A stretch of DNA of 64,000 nt from Ptiloglossa arizonensis (taxonomy: Eukaryota > Arthropoda > Insecta > Hymenoptera > Colletidae), in assembly GCF_051014685.1 (NCBI RefSeq), contig NC_135051.1, positions 15,457,557 through 15,521,556 of the forward strand, given 5' to 3'. The position numbers were made by a program, and so were the translations under genes. The notes beneath the pieces were generated by a model that saw only the letters and a program-made list of their open reading frames with translations, made no database searches and was not told where the DNA came from. This document shows positions 14,708 through 27,455 of the stretch, one piece after another (position 1 is the stretch's first letter; each line of letters starts with the position of its first letter).

Positions 14708-15392
14708 TTACTGTCGATTGTCTCTACTATTGTTGCTATTGACTGTCTCTACTATTATTCCTATTGTTACTATTGACTGTCTCTACTATTATTCCTATTG
14801 TTACTATTAACTGTCTCTACTATTATTACTATTGACTGTCTCTACTATTGTTACTACTGTTACTATTGATTATCTCTACTATTATTACTATTGTTACTAC
14901 TGTTACTATTGACTATCCCTACTATTATTACTATTGTTACTGTTGACTGTCTCTACTATTATTACTATTGACTGTCTCTACTATTATTACTATTATTACT
15001 ATTGACTGTCTCTACTATTGTTACTATTGTTACTATTGACTGTCTCTACTATTATTACTATTGTTACTATTGACTGTCTCTACTATTATTACTATTGTTA
15101 CTATTGACTGTCTCTACTATTATTACTATTGTTACTATTGACTGTCTCTACTATTATTACTATTATTACTATTGTCTCTACTATTATTATTATTATTACT
15201 ATTGTCTCTATTATTATTACTATTATTACTATTGTCTCTACTATTATTACTATTATTACTATTGTCTCTACTATTATTACTATTGTTACTATTAACTGTC
15301 TTTACTAATTACTATTGACTGTCTCTACTATCGCTCCTATTGACTGTCTCTACAATTATCACCATTGACCGTTGATTGCCCCTACTATTACT
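14708..15392. repeat. Minisatellite of TACTATT / GACTGTCTC units
   Basis: About 680 bp are built from short TATTACTATTGTTACTATT-type runs punctuated by GACTGTCTCTAC. The higher-order unit is variable, at about 30-45 bp. The middle (about 15095-15290) is the most regular. It translates into an artificial Tyr-rich ORF that is not a gene. It lies directly next to a GC-rich island starting near 15390. Confidence 0.9.
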
Positions 15393-16140
15393 CCCTCCAT
15401 CTGTAGCGAAACGAGACACAACAATGGCGGCCGCCTCCTCCCCACTCGGAGGTTACCATTTTGTTTTTCCATCCGAAGTCTTCAGGTTCGTTCCTGGTGT
15501 TGCCTAGGGCCCTAATACCAGCGGTGGTTGAATTTGACCGTGGGCGAGGATCTTTCTCACGCTCAGCCTCGAGGAGGAACCTGCCGCTCGGACAAACCGA
15601 GTAGGCCCGCAGGGGTCGTGGGAGGGTTCGAACCTTTAGTCCCCGCCGCCTATCTTTCCTCGACGGGCCCGCGTATAGGCGAAGACCTTTTGAACCCGCC
15701 ATGGAATTTCGCGTCCCGGTACCATCGCAGCCGCGTCGATAATTCCTCGATAGGGACACCGACGCCCCGTGAAACCCTCACCGGGGTTTGGTACCCGGTC
15801 AGAAATTTCACTCGGGGACCTACGGGCCCCAGAGGCCCAAACAAGAAAAGTCTCGTTCGCGGAGCGAAATGTTCCACGTCGGATTCCCTTCATCCGGTTG
15901 GTTCTCCGGTCCCTTTTTTCCTCTTCTTTTTTTCAAAGGAGCCCGTTTCTTCTCGAAAAGGCGAAGTTTGTTAAATAGTCGATGCCACGGGGCGGCTCTC
16001 GTGGGAACTCGAGGACGAGCCCCGTGAGAAAACAGCTCCGAGGAGAGATCGTTTCTTCTCAGGGTTACTAGGGAACCATTCCACGCAAGGAACTTCAACG
16101 AGAGGTGGTTATGGGAGCGAAGGACGCTTGCGTGTGGGTG
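15393..16140. other. GC-rich island, no recognisable gene
   Basis: Composition switches sharply from AT-rich minisatellite to CpG-containing GC-rich sequence. Long overlapping ORFs occur on both strands (for example 15528-15974 plus, 15820-16419 minus), as expected where stop codons are rare. None shows a recognisable domain, and their Arg/Pro/Ser-rich content is typical of chance ORFs. It may be a regulatory or conserved non-coding island. Confidence 0.5.
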
Positions 16141-16687
16141 GATGAACCCAGAGGGGTGCTGGCAGAGGTCGTTTTCAAGTCGAAGGGAATCGTTCATGGT
16201 GATTAATTCAGTACGGATCGCGCCCTGCGCGATGTAGATAACAATGTCGTCTCTGCTTTGCTCTGGTACCTTGTTTCTCTTCGAGGGATTATTTACAATA
16301 CACCGATTTGGAGAATTTAACGTTGGAACTACCAAAGGGGTCGATTCGATTTGTTTCAAATCTCTTTTTAAAGTTACGTAATTATTAACGGTGTCTCTGC
16401 CTGGAATATTCACGGACAATTATCATAATGGACAACTAATGGTACTTGTACATTCATTTACCCTTTCCCGATCTAACTTTGAAGATACATATCTGGTTTG
16501 ATATAAATTAGTAATACGTTCATCGTTGGTAGTTCTGGTGTTAATAGCGAAAGTGTAGAAAAATTTTGGCCCATTTTCTGCACGGATATTTGTATCGGTA
16601 CCTCTTTGTTTAAAGCGATAAACAATCTATCGAAGTAATGGCGTCTATTATTACGATAAATTCCTGACTATTTGTTCCTATTTTAAT

Positions 16688-16860
16688 TGCGTGCTTTTTT
16701 TTATATTAAAACGATTAACAAGCAGAGAAGTCGTTGACACATTCCGAAAGTTTCACTTTCGTTCGAATAAATCTTGAGTAGTAAATTTCGTAAGTTTATA
16801 GAGTTAGAAAGTATCTGGAAAAAATTGTAAAAATGGAGGACAAACAGTGATGGTTGAACC
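16688..16860 (+). repeat. Left inverted arm of a 1.8-kb segment
   Basis: This ~170-bp stretch is the diverged reverse complement of 18353-18526. Shared anchors include GAAAGTTTCACTTTCGTTCG on this side and CGAACGAAAGTGAAACTTTC on the other, plus the CAGTGATGGTTGAACC / GGTTCGACCATCACTG pair at the inner ends. The arrangement resembles long terminal inverted repeats of a non-autonomous DNA transposon, or an inverted duplication. Confidence 0.8.
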
Positions 16861-18352
16861 AAAATTTGAAAATTTCGAAGAGTAGAACAAATACTCTTTA
16901 AATGATAAAAAAAATGTGTATAATACGTGGTTATAAGTATAGTATGTTAAAACATTTAATTGAAGTATATAATAAAAGAATATTAAATAGTTTCTACCTG
17001 TTATAGGATATTGAACTTTATTCATTTTTTTAATTAAAATATTTGAATATGTTTACCAAAAAATACAGCCATGTAAATTTCACGAAAATACTTCTTTTCA
17101 AACTTTCGGTACTACAAAGTATCACATTACAGATTAACAAAAAACAAGGACATGTCCGCATCTCAAAGACAAAAATATTTAAAAAGCTAAAACAATTTTG
17201 TTTCGAAACCAAACTCTACATTTATAATAATTAACCTAATAATGAAAAAGGAACAACCATTGGAACGTGTTGGGGACGAGTTTGATTTCTCTGTTGCTCA
17301 ATGCTTCGTTAATAATTTCAGCGAACAAAGAGTCTAATAAGTAACTCGAGTAACGAAGGGACGAAAATTAATCCCGAGGAACGAAAAGACAATGGTTATA
17401 TTTATTTGTTGTTGAAATACATTGCAACGAAATTACTTGCAAATGAGGGCTATATAAATATGCATGTATTGCCAAGTTACTTCGTATCAATAATTCAAGA
17501 GGACTTAATGATGTACAGCGTGCATAAATCTGATCGTGGACTGTCCCGTAAAAAATTCCGATCCTATAAATGCACCACCAACGTGATAAATGTACTATAA
17601 CTATTCATTTGTCGCGAGGGAGTACTTCAATGAGCTTGTGAAAAATAATGTATTACCTAGAAGCTGATACAGAATCTCTGAAATACAAATCAAGTAAAAA
17701 GACAACGCAAACTCTCTTTGCGAGACTAAATTAACTCTCGCCTCTTGTGATTTATTTCGTTTGCAAAATTGTTACGATTCTGATCTAATTGAAACAGTAA
17801 TTCATCGTTACGTTTTAAAGAATACCAAAGAATGAATAAAAGAACAGAGATGAAGACAACAATTCGTAATTAATAAAAATAACAATTTTCACCAATTTCC
17901 TTGCAATTTCGTGATTTACGAGGCACGTTTACAAAACAATATAATTCAATATTCAACGCATTGATCTACCAGAATTTATAAAATCAATGATCTCTACTCT
18001 TCATTCCAGAGATATACTATAATTTATATAAAGTAAATTGCAAAACACTTTGTAGTGATTGAAAACTTTTACCGAAAGGCAGTTAAAAGCTAGGCAATTA
18101 AAGAACATAATGATATTTTCCAACAAAACTGTTAGAAATGCTTTCTAATTATTTTTCTAAAATTGTTGGATAACGATCGTCAATATTAATACCGTGATAC
18201 ACACCCCAGATCGTATTATTTTTATTCTGAAATATCCATCCTGTTGCGTCGAACGCAGCCACTAAACACGGGATGTAATTAGGATTAAACATTTCAATAA
18301 AAATGTCAACAATTTTCTCCAAAATGTGTAATATTATACATTAAAAAGCTTC
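16861..18352. mobile_element. Interior between long inverted arms; possible decayed transposon
   Basis: AT-rich sequence of about 1.5 kb sits between the arms. The only ORFs are about 60-73 codons and none resembles a transposase. If the segment is a mobile element it is non-autonomous or degenerate. No target-site duplication was established at the outer ends. Confidence 0.35.
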
Positions 18353-18526
18353 GGTTCGACCATCACTGTTTGTTCTCCATTTTGACAATTTTTTCCAGAT
18401 ACTTACCAACTCTACAAACTTACGAAATTTACTAAAGATTTATTCGAACGAAAGTGAAACTTTCGGAACGTGTCAACGATTTTTCTGCTTATTGATCGTT
18501 TCAATATAAAAAAAAATATTACACGT
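18353..18526 (-). repeat. Right inverted arm of a 1.8-kb segment
   Basis: Reverse-complement partner of 16688-16860, with small indels and substitutions. Near the right end, the words ATATTACACGTTAAAAAGC and ATATTATACATTAAAAAGC occur at about 18518 and 18331, so a short direct repeat also brackets this arm. Confidence 0.8.
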
Positions 18527-18589
18527 TAAAAAGCATATAGTAACATCCATTCCAAAAATATTCTCCCATGTATTATTCCGAATGCAAGA

Positions 18590-19550
18590 CCGAAATGTGC
18601 CCTTGAGAGCATATGGTTCAAATCGTTACTAGCGTGTTACATCAAAGCGACGCAACTGGAGGGGTTAATCGAAGGGTAGGTGGGACGTGTCGTCAACATG
18701 ATCGAGCAAGCCTACGCAACGTGGCTACTGTGTTCCCGCCCAGCATTCGAAATATCCCTTCGAGGTTCCTGGTAGCTTGGTAATCCTGAGAAAACGAAGC
18801 TGCCCTTCGAACCACCATTCTCACGGTCCGGTCGTCTATCTTTATCTCGCGCTTGTCCTCGCGATGGGATGTCCTACTCGCTGTTAATCTCCGTAAGGAC
18901 ATCTGGCTCCATTTTTTTTTTTTCCTTTCCAACGAATTCCTTGACGGTGTGTGGCCACTGAAATTCCCCGATGAAATAATTCTCGGTATTCACGGCTTTT
19001 CAGCCGCTTGTTTCCTCTCCGGTGAACTTGAACCCGAGCCTTGCCCGCGCGCGTCTTCGTTGTAACGCGACGCTTTGTCGCCGGTGGATGAAAAATGCGG
19101 AAGAAAAAGCGACTCGTTAGTTCAGCCGGCGTTCACCAGTGAGGATTTTCCGTGTCGCGCACGATAAACAGGAATCTGTATGAATATTCCGGCGCGGTTC
19201 TGTTGGAAAAAGATCGTCGTTGGAGGATCCAGCCGTGGATCTGTTCTGCGTGGCCGATTCCCACGAGCCGTGAGAACGACGGTTCCGTGGTCCGTGCGTT
19301 CTTCCCGCACATGATAGAGGAACATAAGCGAAAAAGAGCGTTCCTCTCGCGCAGCCGACGATACGCGTGATGCTTATGGAATTAACCGGCGCGGCGGTTC
19401 GCGGAGGGATTCCAACGTTGGTCAATGGGAGAAAATGGATCGATAGCGCGAGATGTCACTGGGGATGGTTGAGCGGATTTCGCGAGAGCGAGGATTCCAA
19501 AGAGAATTTCGACAGTTGTGATTTAAATTCAATGACTACGTATTGGTAAG
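18590..19550. other. GC-rich island, no recognisable gene
   Basis: A GC-rich, CpG-containing block with ORFs of 60-102 codons on both strands that overlap each other heavily. No domain, signal peptide with continuation, or splice-bounded exon could be supported. The island ends just before the mariner-type MITE at 19597. Confidence 0.45.
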
Positions 19551-19596
19551 GATGACTTGTTGAAATGATTAACTAAAGAGGGGAGTGAACGTGGTA

Positions 19597-19882
19597 TTAG
19601 GTTGTTCGGAAGGTCATTTCGTTTTCCAAAATGGAGAATATGTATATTTGTAATTTTATATAATTATATGTAAATTTTATTACAAATTAAATTTATATAT
19701 AATTATATATATATATATATGATTTATATACTACCATTATTTATTTAATGGTAGATAATAATTATCTAAGGAGAATTAGATAATTATTTAAGTTATATAA
19801 AATGTAATTTGATAAAATGTTTACGCACTCTAAATATATCGTTTTTCGCCAAAAAAACGAAATGACTTTTCGAACAATCCAA
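19597..19882 (+). mobile_element. Mariner-type MITE (copy 1), TA target duplication
   Basis: The element starts TTAGGTTGTTCGGAAGGTCA and ends with CGAACAATCCAA, the diverged inverted complement. A TA dinucleotide flanks each side (19595-19596 and 19883-19884), as expected for Tc1/mariner insertion. Inside the left end is CCAAAATGGAGAATATGTAT, and near the right end is AAAATGTTTACGCACTCTAAA; both also occur, inverted, in the copy at 45845-45989. This copy carries about 120 bp of extra AT-rich sequence in the middle. There is no transposase ORF, so it is non-autonomous. Confidence 0.85.
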
Positions 19883-20320
19883 TAATAGTACAAGTACAGA
19901 AAAAACGTAACAGTTAGGCAAAGTTGGAAACGTAACGTAAAATACAAAATATGATGCAAAGCATAAAACGTAACGTAAAGCGGAAAATGCAACGAGGACT
20001 GATTCTTAAAATTCACTTCGGTTTAAAACCTAAACAAGTGTTTAACGTCGACATTGATGAGATTAGGCGAAAACTCCTTGGATAGGGAGGTGTCTCCGAT
20101 AGATTTCGAAATATTAAAGTACATTTCACGTGTATCTCGAAAGAAAGAAAATAATCGACGAGGAAAAAGAGGAATTTATCAAATTGAGTAGAATAGAAAA
20201 GTCTTCAGAAAACATGCCATGAATTCCCACATCAGGATCTATCACTACTATTAAAAATTCAAGATTCATCTACTCGACCAATTCAATGGTGTAACCAGAA
20301 ATTTCGAACAAAAGGAGGAA

Positions 20321-20810
20321 AAATTTTTTTATATCCCCATTTATAAATAAAAATTACATTTTTACAGATACCGTAAACAAATTTTAAATTAAAAAAGAAT
20401 TCCCATCGAGAGAAGATAGTACAATGCAAAATCCACTCTCTTTCAAAAAAGAGGAACGTCGAAATTCTAAACTCTATACAGAAAAAGGAACAATTTTTTT
20501 ATATCCCCGTTTATAAATAAAAATTACATTTTTACAGATACCGTAAACAAATTTTAAATTAAAAAAGAATTCCCATCGAGAGAAGATAATACAATGCAAA
20601 ATCCACTCTCTTTCAAAAAAGAGGAACGTCGAAATTCTGAACTCTATACAGAAAAAGGAACAATTGTCTTATATCCCCAATTATAAATAAAAATTACATT
20701 TTTATAGGTACCGTAGAGAAATTTTAAATTAAAAAAAAATTCCCATCTGGAAAAAGATAGTACAATGCAAAATCTACTCTCTTTCAAAAAAGAGGAACGT
20801 CGAAAATAAA
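20321..20810. repeat. Tandem triplication, 170-bp unit
   Basis: The marker ATATCCCC occurs at 20331, 20501 and 20671, exactly 170 bp apart. Each unit then carries TTATAAATAAAAATTACATT, a CCCATC-containing segment, and TTTCAAAAAAGAGGAACGTC. The first two units are almost identical, and the third is more diverged and ends in AT-rich sequence. Confidence 0.92.
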
Positions 20811-20869
20811 AAAAATATTAAATATTGTCGAAAATTCCATAAGATTCTTTCGTAGAGAGCGTATCCTCT

Positions 20870-21530
20870 CTTGTATCCTTATTGGTCGCGTTCCCGCTCG
20901 AAGTACATATCGCGCGCGCGATTCAAAAATCGCGGGGTAGCGCCCGATGGTGTGTCCCAGGAATGCAGCTGGTTAGCGAACGTATTCCTGAGAATTCCAC
21001 GGACGTAGCGTTCCTTCTCACGATTATCGGAGAACCATGCGCGGCAAGAAAGTACGCTGAAATTCAAGATCATGAAGCGGCGATCGAAACGGGCCGCCGG
21101 GACCTTTTGATGTTCGTTTTTTCTGCACGGCACGTGCTCCCTTGTCGTCCGACAAACGCCAGGAATGTCGGGGCCAATAAAGGACGGAATGCGTTCGCCT
21201 CGGCTCCGGACAAATCATTCCCGAAGACTGTCACGCTCCCGGCGTAGCGTGAGAACGAAAATACACGGCTCGAGTCCGAGTTCTTCTCACGTTTATCAGA
21301 GCGCCACGAACGACGAGGAGATCGTCGCGAAATTCGAAACTGCAACGATGCAATTTCACGTCTTTCGGACTGGCTGCAGGTATGCCCCCGTGCGAGACAT
21401 CCGCGTGGCTGCTGCCGAAAGAAGCGAGGTACTCGAAACGCGCGCGAGTGACTCGTCGAGTCGGGAGATGAGCAAACTTTTGTTCGAACACGAGCGAGTG
21501 GCTGCTTGAATCCGGAGATGAGTTAACTTT
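20870..21530. other. GC-rich island, no recognisable gene
   Basis: CpG-rich sequence with six overlapping ORFs (64-121 codons) split between both strands. Translations are rich in Arg, Ser and Ala and show no domain I recognise. It directly follows the 170-bp tandem array. Confidence 0.45.
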
Positions 21531-24500
21531 TCTCCGAACGATGAATAATTTTACAATAGTAAACAGAAATAAAACGATGTTCTTTTAATTTTTATAAAAA
21601 GTAACCAACGAAATTTGAATAATAATATGTATATACATTTTGTATGTTTTTTTTCTATTTTATTTAGTTTAGTAATTTATACTATTCTTAATGTATTTTA
21701 TAATGTAGACTCCTGAAGAGATTTAAAAATATCGATGAAAATCTAACAATTATATTTCTTAATTGCTCAGAAAAGTCCAATTAATATGCCTCTCTTCGTA
21801 AACTTATCTGCGTCTATTTAGTAATTTGACCGAACGAAGAAAATAGTGGATATTGTCGAAGTTTATTGATATTATGTTCGTTTCTTGTTTGTTACAATAA
21901 CGTCTTTGAATTCGAAGGCTCGCACGTGCTATATACCCTTAATTGCGCCACTGGTTATGACACATTGATGGATCATGAAACCGATACAGTAGGTCGTGAC
22001 AAGCGAGTAAAGATTTATTTAGTTTGTAAAGTTCCGAATCAATAACTAAGTTCAACTTTAACCTTAAAGAACAAAATAAATGACTGCATCTTACTTGTCC
22101 ATTTATATTAAAAAAGGATTTTAAGAAATTTAGTCTGTCATCATTTTGTTTAAGATGAAAGAAAAAATACCATTATTATATAGAAAGACTAACTAGAATT
22201 TCGAACATTGACACGATTAAATATATCATGACTCTCATACTTTCTAGAATGAACTTAACCTTAATAGGAGCAAGTTTATTTGCATAAACAATACAAATCT
22301 TTACTACATGTAGTTTCGTATTGTTTATTTTTCTCATAAACCATAAATACTAGACTTGCACTATATACAACGTAACACCACTTGTCCCAGGAAAATTTAG
22401 TTCAAGAAACCTAACTCAAAATTGTCTAAAGTATTATACATACGATGCATGGATAGTCAATGCATAAAATAAATTGTTGGTTAAAAATATCATTTCTAAA
22501 AATGTCAAACAAATTTTAGATACCAATTTGAATTTTCAAAGCTCTTCGTGATCATGGTTCATAATTTCTCATTACCAATTTTTCCTTATTTTTACAACAA
22601 ATTAAAATTTCTCTCTGACAGAATTTTTCTAAAAAGAAAAACGAACAATATATGTTAAAAACATTCTGAGAACACGTTTCACAATGTAAGAAAGTTGAAG
22701 GATCTTAGTCGGTAGTTCTATCGAATAGAATGACTTAGAAACTCTTCTTGCTGGTTTCTAACATCCTGGCAACTTTATAGCCGAAAACATAATATAGGCA
22801 TTAGAGAGTCGTTTTCATTTATAATTCTGTCACTCATGTGTCTGTATGATGTATATATATGACACGATCCGTCTGTAACACCACCTCTCGTAATATTCTA
22901 TCTACAATTTAATCTATATACATTTTGTTCAGAAATTCACCATCTAGAACTACCTACTTTCCTGATTCTTGTTTACAACACGTCGCAATTTTGTGCGGTA
23001 ATAGCGGTCGCTTTAGACCTCCTACAACTATTACACGAATCCATCGCATGTTACAATAGAAGTTTGAAATTTACGAGATGCAATAAAAGTCCCTCATAAA
23101 AATTTCCTGCCGTTTACAAATAATTCTTCATCTATTCTAATCTCCTGCTGCTTCGACATGCTTGAATGATTTCGAGGAAAACCTTGCTGCGAATTTACTC
23201 CACCTGGGAGCAAGGAACTCCATCTTCTTTTTCGGGGTCCTCAAGATCTCCGGAGGAGGCCCACGACAACTTCCTGGCACAGCCTACTCCCCTGTTCCCC
23301 GCGCTATAGAATATTGACTTTTAACCATCAATGACACCTATCATCATCGCTTACTCGATGCCGAAACGACTAATGACATCGAACTCTTTGTTGATCCATT
23401 TCGTCCAATGAAAGGAACGAGGAATTTCTTCCCTATGTGCGTCGAAAGTAAACACACCTCGTTCTTCTACTCCTCGGCTCAATCACCGTCAGCATTACAC
23501 GATGATAAATCATCGGAATTTTAATAATACACCACGCCCCACGGAATATGCGTAGTGCCTATTGGGAAAAAAAAAAATGAAAGGTTCGTGACGCGGAAGA
23601 CCGAAAAGAATCGTCGTGGTTGGTGATGCAAGAAGTTAAAACCCGCAGGTGCTTCGATCAAAATCCCACCTGCCGTGTGGGGCGGGGCAACAAACTTGAC
23701 ACAGGTGTAGTGCCCCACCACGCAGGTAAGAAGCCAAGAACCTGAGAGCACGACGACTTCCTGGACCAACATACTTCTCTGATGAAAATGGTACCAGATT
23801 TCTCGACAAGTTTAACCCTTTCGCGGATCAACTAACCCAGAAGGTCGGTTTACACCTTCAGGCAGGCGGATCGGTGACTTTTTCGTACTTGCACCGTGGC
23901 GTTTGAAAGTAAAAAGGGTACGCATGGTTACAGATGGAGGGTTCCGAAGGACGAACGTGCGCGACCAAAGTCAACGATCTCGTAAACCGGAGATCCCGTG
24001 AGACTCCTGCGAGCCTGATAAGCGGTCGTCGAAAATTAACCCTTTCTCTGGCTGAGATGCCGCGTCTTTAGTCCGCGGGAGACGTTCTGTCGACTTCTTC
24101 GCCGAGTCTGTGACCCTGGTGCTCGGTCTTCGATTAATTCGTGTTTACAACGTTCTTCACGCCTCCCCACAAACTTTAACGGACCATTAACGCACGAGTA
24201 TTGACGTTTCCTAATATCACATGACGTTCGTCTTTCCCCATCATCCCTATTTGTGTCTTCATTCGCCGCGGATCGCCATTACCGCGGGGGAGAGGTTTTA
24301 CGCTTTTTCTCACGGAGAATTTCAGCCACGCGCTGTTCCCTCGAACTCATAGAATCCTGGTACTTGGAGGATATAAAATTTCCGTTAGCGTGATTTTGAA
24401 AGTCTATAATAGACGAGGAGACTCCAGGATTCACGAAGCTATTCTCCGTTCTTTAAACTTTCAGTAGCGCGAAAGGTATGGCGAGGACTTGGGTACAACG

Positions 24501-25885
24501 TTATCGTCTTGATATTAAAAATACGTACACGTACGTAAATTATTGGATTTGATCGGAATATTTATATTAAATTATGTAAATTACTTCTACCGGAAGGCAG
24601 AGATGGTGACGTTTTTATATATTCGTTCAACGTGAAAATGGTAATTGTTTACTTGCAAGTACACGAAGTATGGAACTATGAAAGAGCGTTGAGATTACAT
24701 TCGTGAATCTAGTGGACAATTCTGCGACTTGCGGACGAATATTTAGGTTCCGTTACGTATTTAGGTTTAGAGACCCGCGACGAATTTCTGGTGCTTTCTA
24801 ATCATTCCTAACAACCTGATACAAAATCTTCTGTTAATTTATATTTAGAATGCTTCTGAGAGTCGGAATGAATTGCAACCGACTGATCGACTGCAAAGAT
24901 CTTAATATATCGTGTCGAAAGTTTTGTTGGGAAATAAGGGATAAATTTTTAATTAAATGCTTCTAACTTTTACTGAAAGCGATGTACCTCCTTCCTTTCG
25001 TGATATTCTGATCGATGGGGTTCGTCAGATATCCGCTGAAAAATATACTGAAACTCACTACCACTATTTTAATCAGTCTAATTGTCAATTTGAAAAGATA
25101 ATATTACCATGAACAACATCCCATCAAGGAATTAAAAATGTGACTAATGTATAAATAATTACAAACTATGAACTACTGATTTCACTTTAAGATATTCAAA
25201 AACATGTAATGGTACGAAAGAGGAAAGGAACCAACAATGGAAAAGAAAGGAATTTTAAAATTCCATACATTAATTGATGAGATTTGCCAACGACCTATAG
25301 GAAACTTCAGCTGAATCGATCAGGTCAAGATTATTCAAACGAACACATGAAAGTCATAGACGAATACCTATTCAAGAATGTCAGAGTATCCAATTTTCTT
25401 TTACGCAATCGAATGTTAACAATGGTGGATGAATATCTTCACTTCATCTATCGCATCAAATATCCAAGAGTTATAAAAAATCACTTAATACATAAGGTAA
25501 CACGAACAAGAATATATATGATTACTCTGAAATATCCACACAAGTTAATATACCTAGAAGCAACCACTCAATAAATAACAACCAGTTAACTCAACCTAAT
25601 AACACAAAGTGTCGATGCAATTTTAAAAAACAACATTTTCGTAATGTACAAAAAGAACTGTACTTATGTTGTAAATTATTCTAGCTTTCATAATTTGGTA
25701 AAAGAATTATTGTGATCTATTTCAGATTTGATCACGAAACAAAACATACGTATGTTTTTATTTTGTGGTAGAAGAGATTGAACTGGAGCTTCGGGCATAG
25801 TATTACTATTATTAAACATACGTTCCCTGATACAACTCGTTTGTGTGGAAAGTGCTGTCTATGACGCGTACGATATCTAGGACTC

Positions 25886-25955
25886 TAAATCATATGATCT
25901 CCTAGTCTCGAAGCGTATCTAGGTAGTGAGATTCTCTTAGCTACTCCTTTCACAA
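25886..25955 (+). repeat. Local repeat family, copy 1 (partial)
   Basis: Contains ATGATCTCCTAGTCTCG followed by GTGAGATTCTC and a CTCCTTTC tail, the core of a family repeated at 26618, 27271 and 28178. Only the downstream half of the unit is recognisable here. Confidence 0.6.
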
Positions 25956-26617
25956 CACACGCACCAAACATGTATAAAGTGATACCGTCGTGTAACCAGA
26001 CCTGAAGTCGGTTTTCTACGTATGGTCAGCGTTTGTGTGTTCGGTGTCAATCCGTAAGTTATACGTCATTATCGTTACTTTTATTTATTTTTATTCATGC
26101 TTTCGATTTAAGTAGCATGAACAATGCAACAGAGCAAATAAGGATAAAACAACGAATTTTAAACGTACGTTTTATAATTATTTATTATTAATTCTTTCAA
26201 GTACATAAAATTTATTGATTTCAAACTTTGTACATTTCTATTATTACAAACTCTTCTCATGCAATCAAAGATCATATTTTACCTGTTAGACATAAATGAT
26301 AAAAGTTGCTTTAATTTTTGTAATTGTTTTCCATTTAATCGCATACGTGGTCAATGTAATTTAAAAAATCGAAGAATTTGCCCGGTTAGTTAAATTATTG
26401 AATTGTTACACAATAAGATTAAACGAATTATTATTATTTGAACGAATCAGGTAACTGATTTCCAATTCTACATATTTTTTTCCTGCCTGATTCATACCTA
26501 ACAAATGAGTTTGTCGCATCCTTTACTTTTACTATCGTACGTGTGTTTGGAAAATGAAGTCTTAAAGGACTTCAACGCCAGGATCAGTTCGAACCAGAGT
26601 ACAGCTCCAAGTGTTTC

Positions 26618-26810
26618 ATAGTACCCTAACAGGCTTGTTTACCAAATTGGTTTCTTTCCATCCATGGGTCAAGCAGGGACGAAACCATAAAGGGGAAGGT
26701 CGACTATACTTACGACAGACGTTTAAACGCCTGCAAGTTGCGTTTCACGTATGCATGATCTCCTAGTCTCGGAGAAGCAACGATAGTGAGGCTCTCCTTA
26801 ACCCTTTCAA
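26618..26810 (+). repeat. Local repeat family, copy 2
   Basis: Starts at TTGTTTACCAAATTGGTTTC, continues through a GGGACGAAACCA-like middle, and ends at ATGATCTCCTAGTCTCGG, GTGAGGCTCTCC and AACCCTTTC. The order of motifs matches copies 3 and 4. Confidence 0.7.
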
Positions 26811-27270
26811 GCAGACGGAACATTTTACACAAGAATCGTAACAATCCTTTTCATTATCCGCATTACTTAAACATATAATGCTATATGTTAGTATACAAAT
26901 TACAATTTAACAAAGTATGTGAAATAAATATATCGTTCTTTTCACTAATACGTCTAGTGTTTGTACAATAGAAGAGAAAACAAGCTGACAATTGTTTTTA
27001 CATCTAAAGATACACGACGATATGAAATTTAACGATCAAATAAATATTAAAATTCTTTATCTTCTGTATTAAATTTTTAACCTTTTGGTATCAGGTTTAT
27101 TCGATTTTAATTTGTTGCATAATATTACTTCTATATCATACTTCCAGTAGAGAAAATTTAAAGGTTTAGTTTAAATTGGGACAAGAGTCCTAATATTTAA
27201 CAAACGTAACCGAAGAAGCCGTACTTCCCGCCTAACACTATTGTTCCGAAACGTACCTCTAAATCCCTTA

Positions 27271-27455
27271 TGTTGCCTTGCGAGAACTGTTTACTAAGTT
27301 CATTTCCTTAAATGGGTGTGAAACCACAAATTACAGAGGTTAGAATGGACCCTTGTCAGACCCTTGTAAAGCTACCTGACTTCTAGCGACCCATTGCGTC
27401 ATGATCTCCTATTCTGACGACGCTCGAGATAGTGAGGCTCTGCCCTTTCAATCTA
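27271..27455 (+). repeat. Local repeat family, copy 3
   Basis: TGTTTACTAAGTTCATTTCC, then AAATGGGTGTGAAACCAC, then ATGATCTCCTATTCTGACG and GTGAGGCTCTGCC. The first half is very close to copy 4. Confidence 0.75.

Noticed and set aside
15095..15295. Tyr-rich ORF
   Set aside because: Translation of a minisatellite.
15624..15634. GGGTTCGAACC, resembling a tRNA B box
   Set aside because: No cloverleaf could be built around it on either strand and there is no nearby T-run terminator.
15820..16419. 199-codon minus-strand ORF
   Set aside because: It crosses the boundary of a GC-rich island, overlaps several plus-strand ORFs, and has no recognisable domain, signal peptide or splice context.
23521..23772. 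83-codon minus ORF with a hydrophobic N-terminus
   Set aside because: The hydrophobic part could mimic a signal peptide, but the rest is low in complexity and has no partner exons or recognisable domain.
25284..25574. 96-codon plus ORF in AT-rich DNA
   Set aside because: No recognisable domain. It is somewhat longer than expected by chance, but nothing else supports it.
26023..26055. Another short acceptor-donor pair (ATGGTCAG ... GTAAGTT) in open phase
   Set aside because: Poor exon-end context (CC before GT) and no family-like residues; likely chance.
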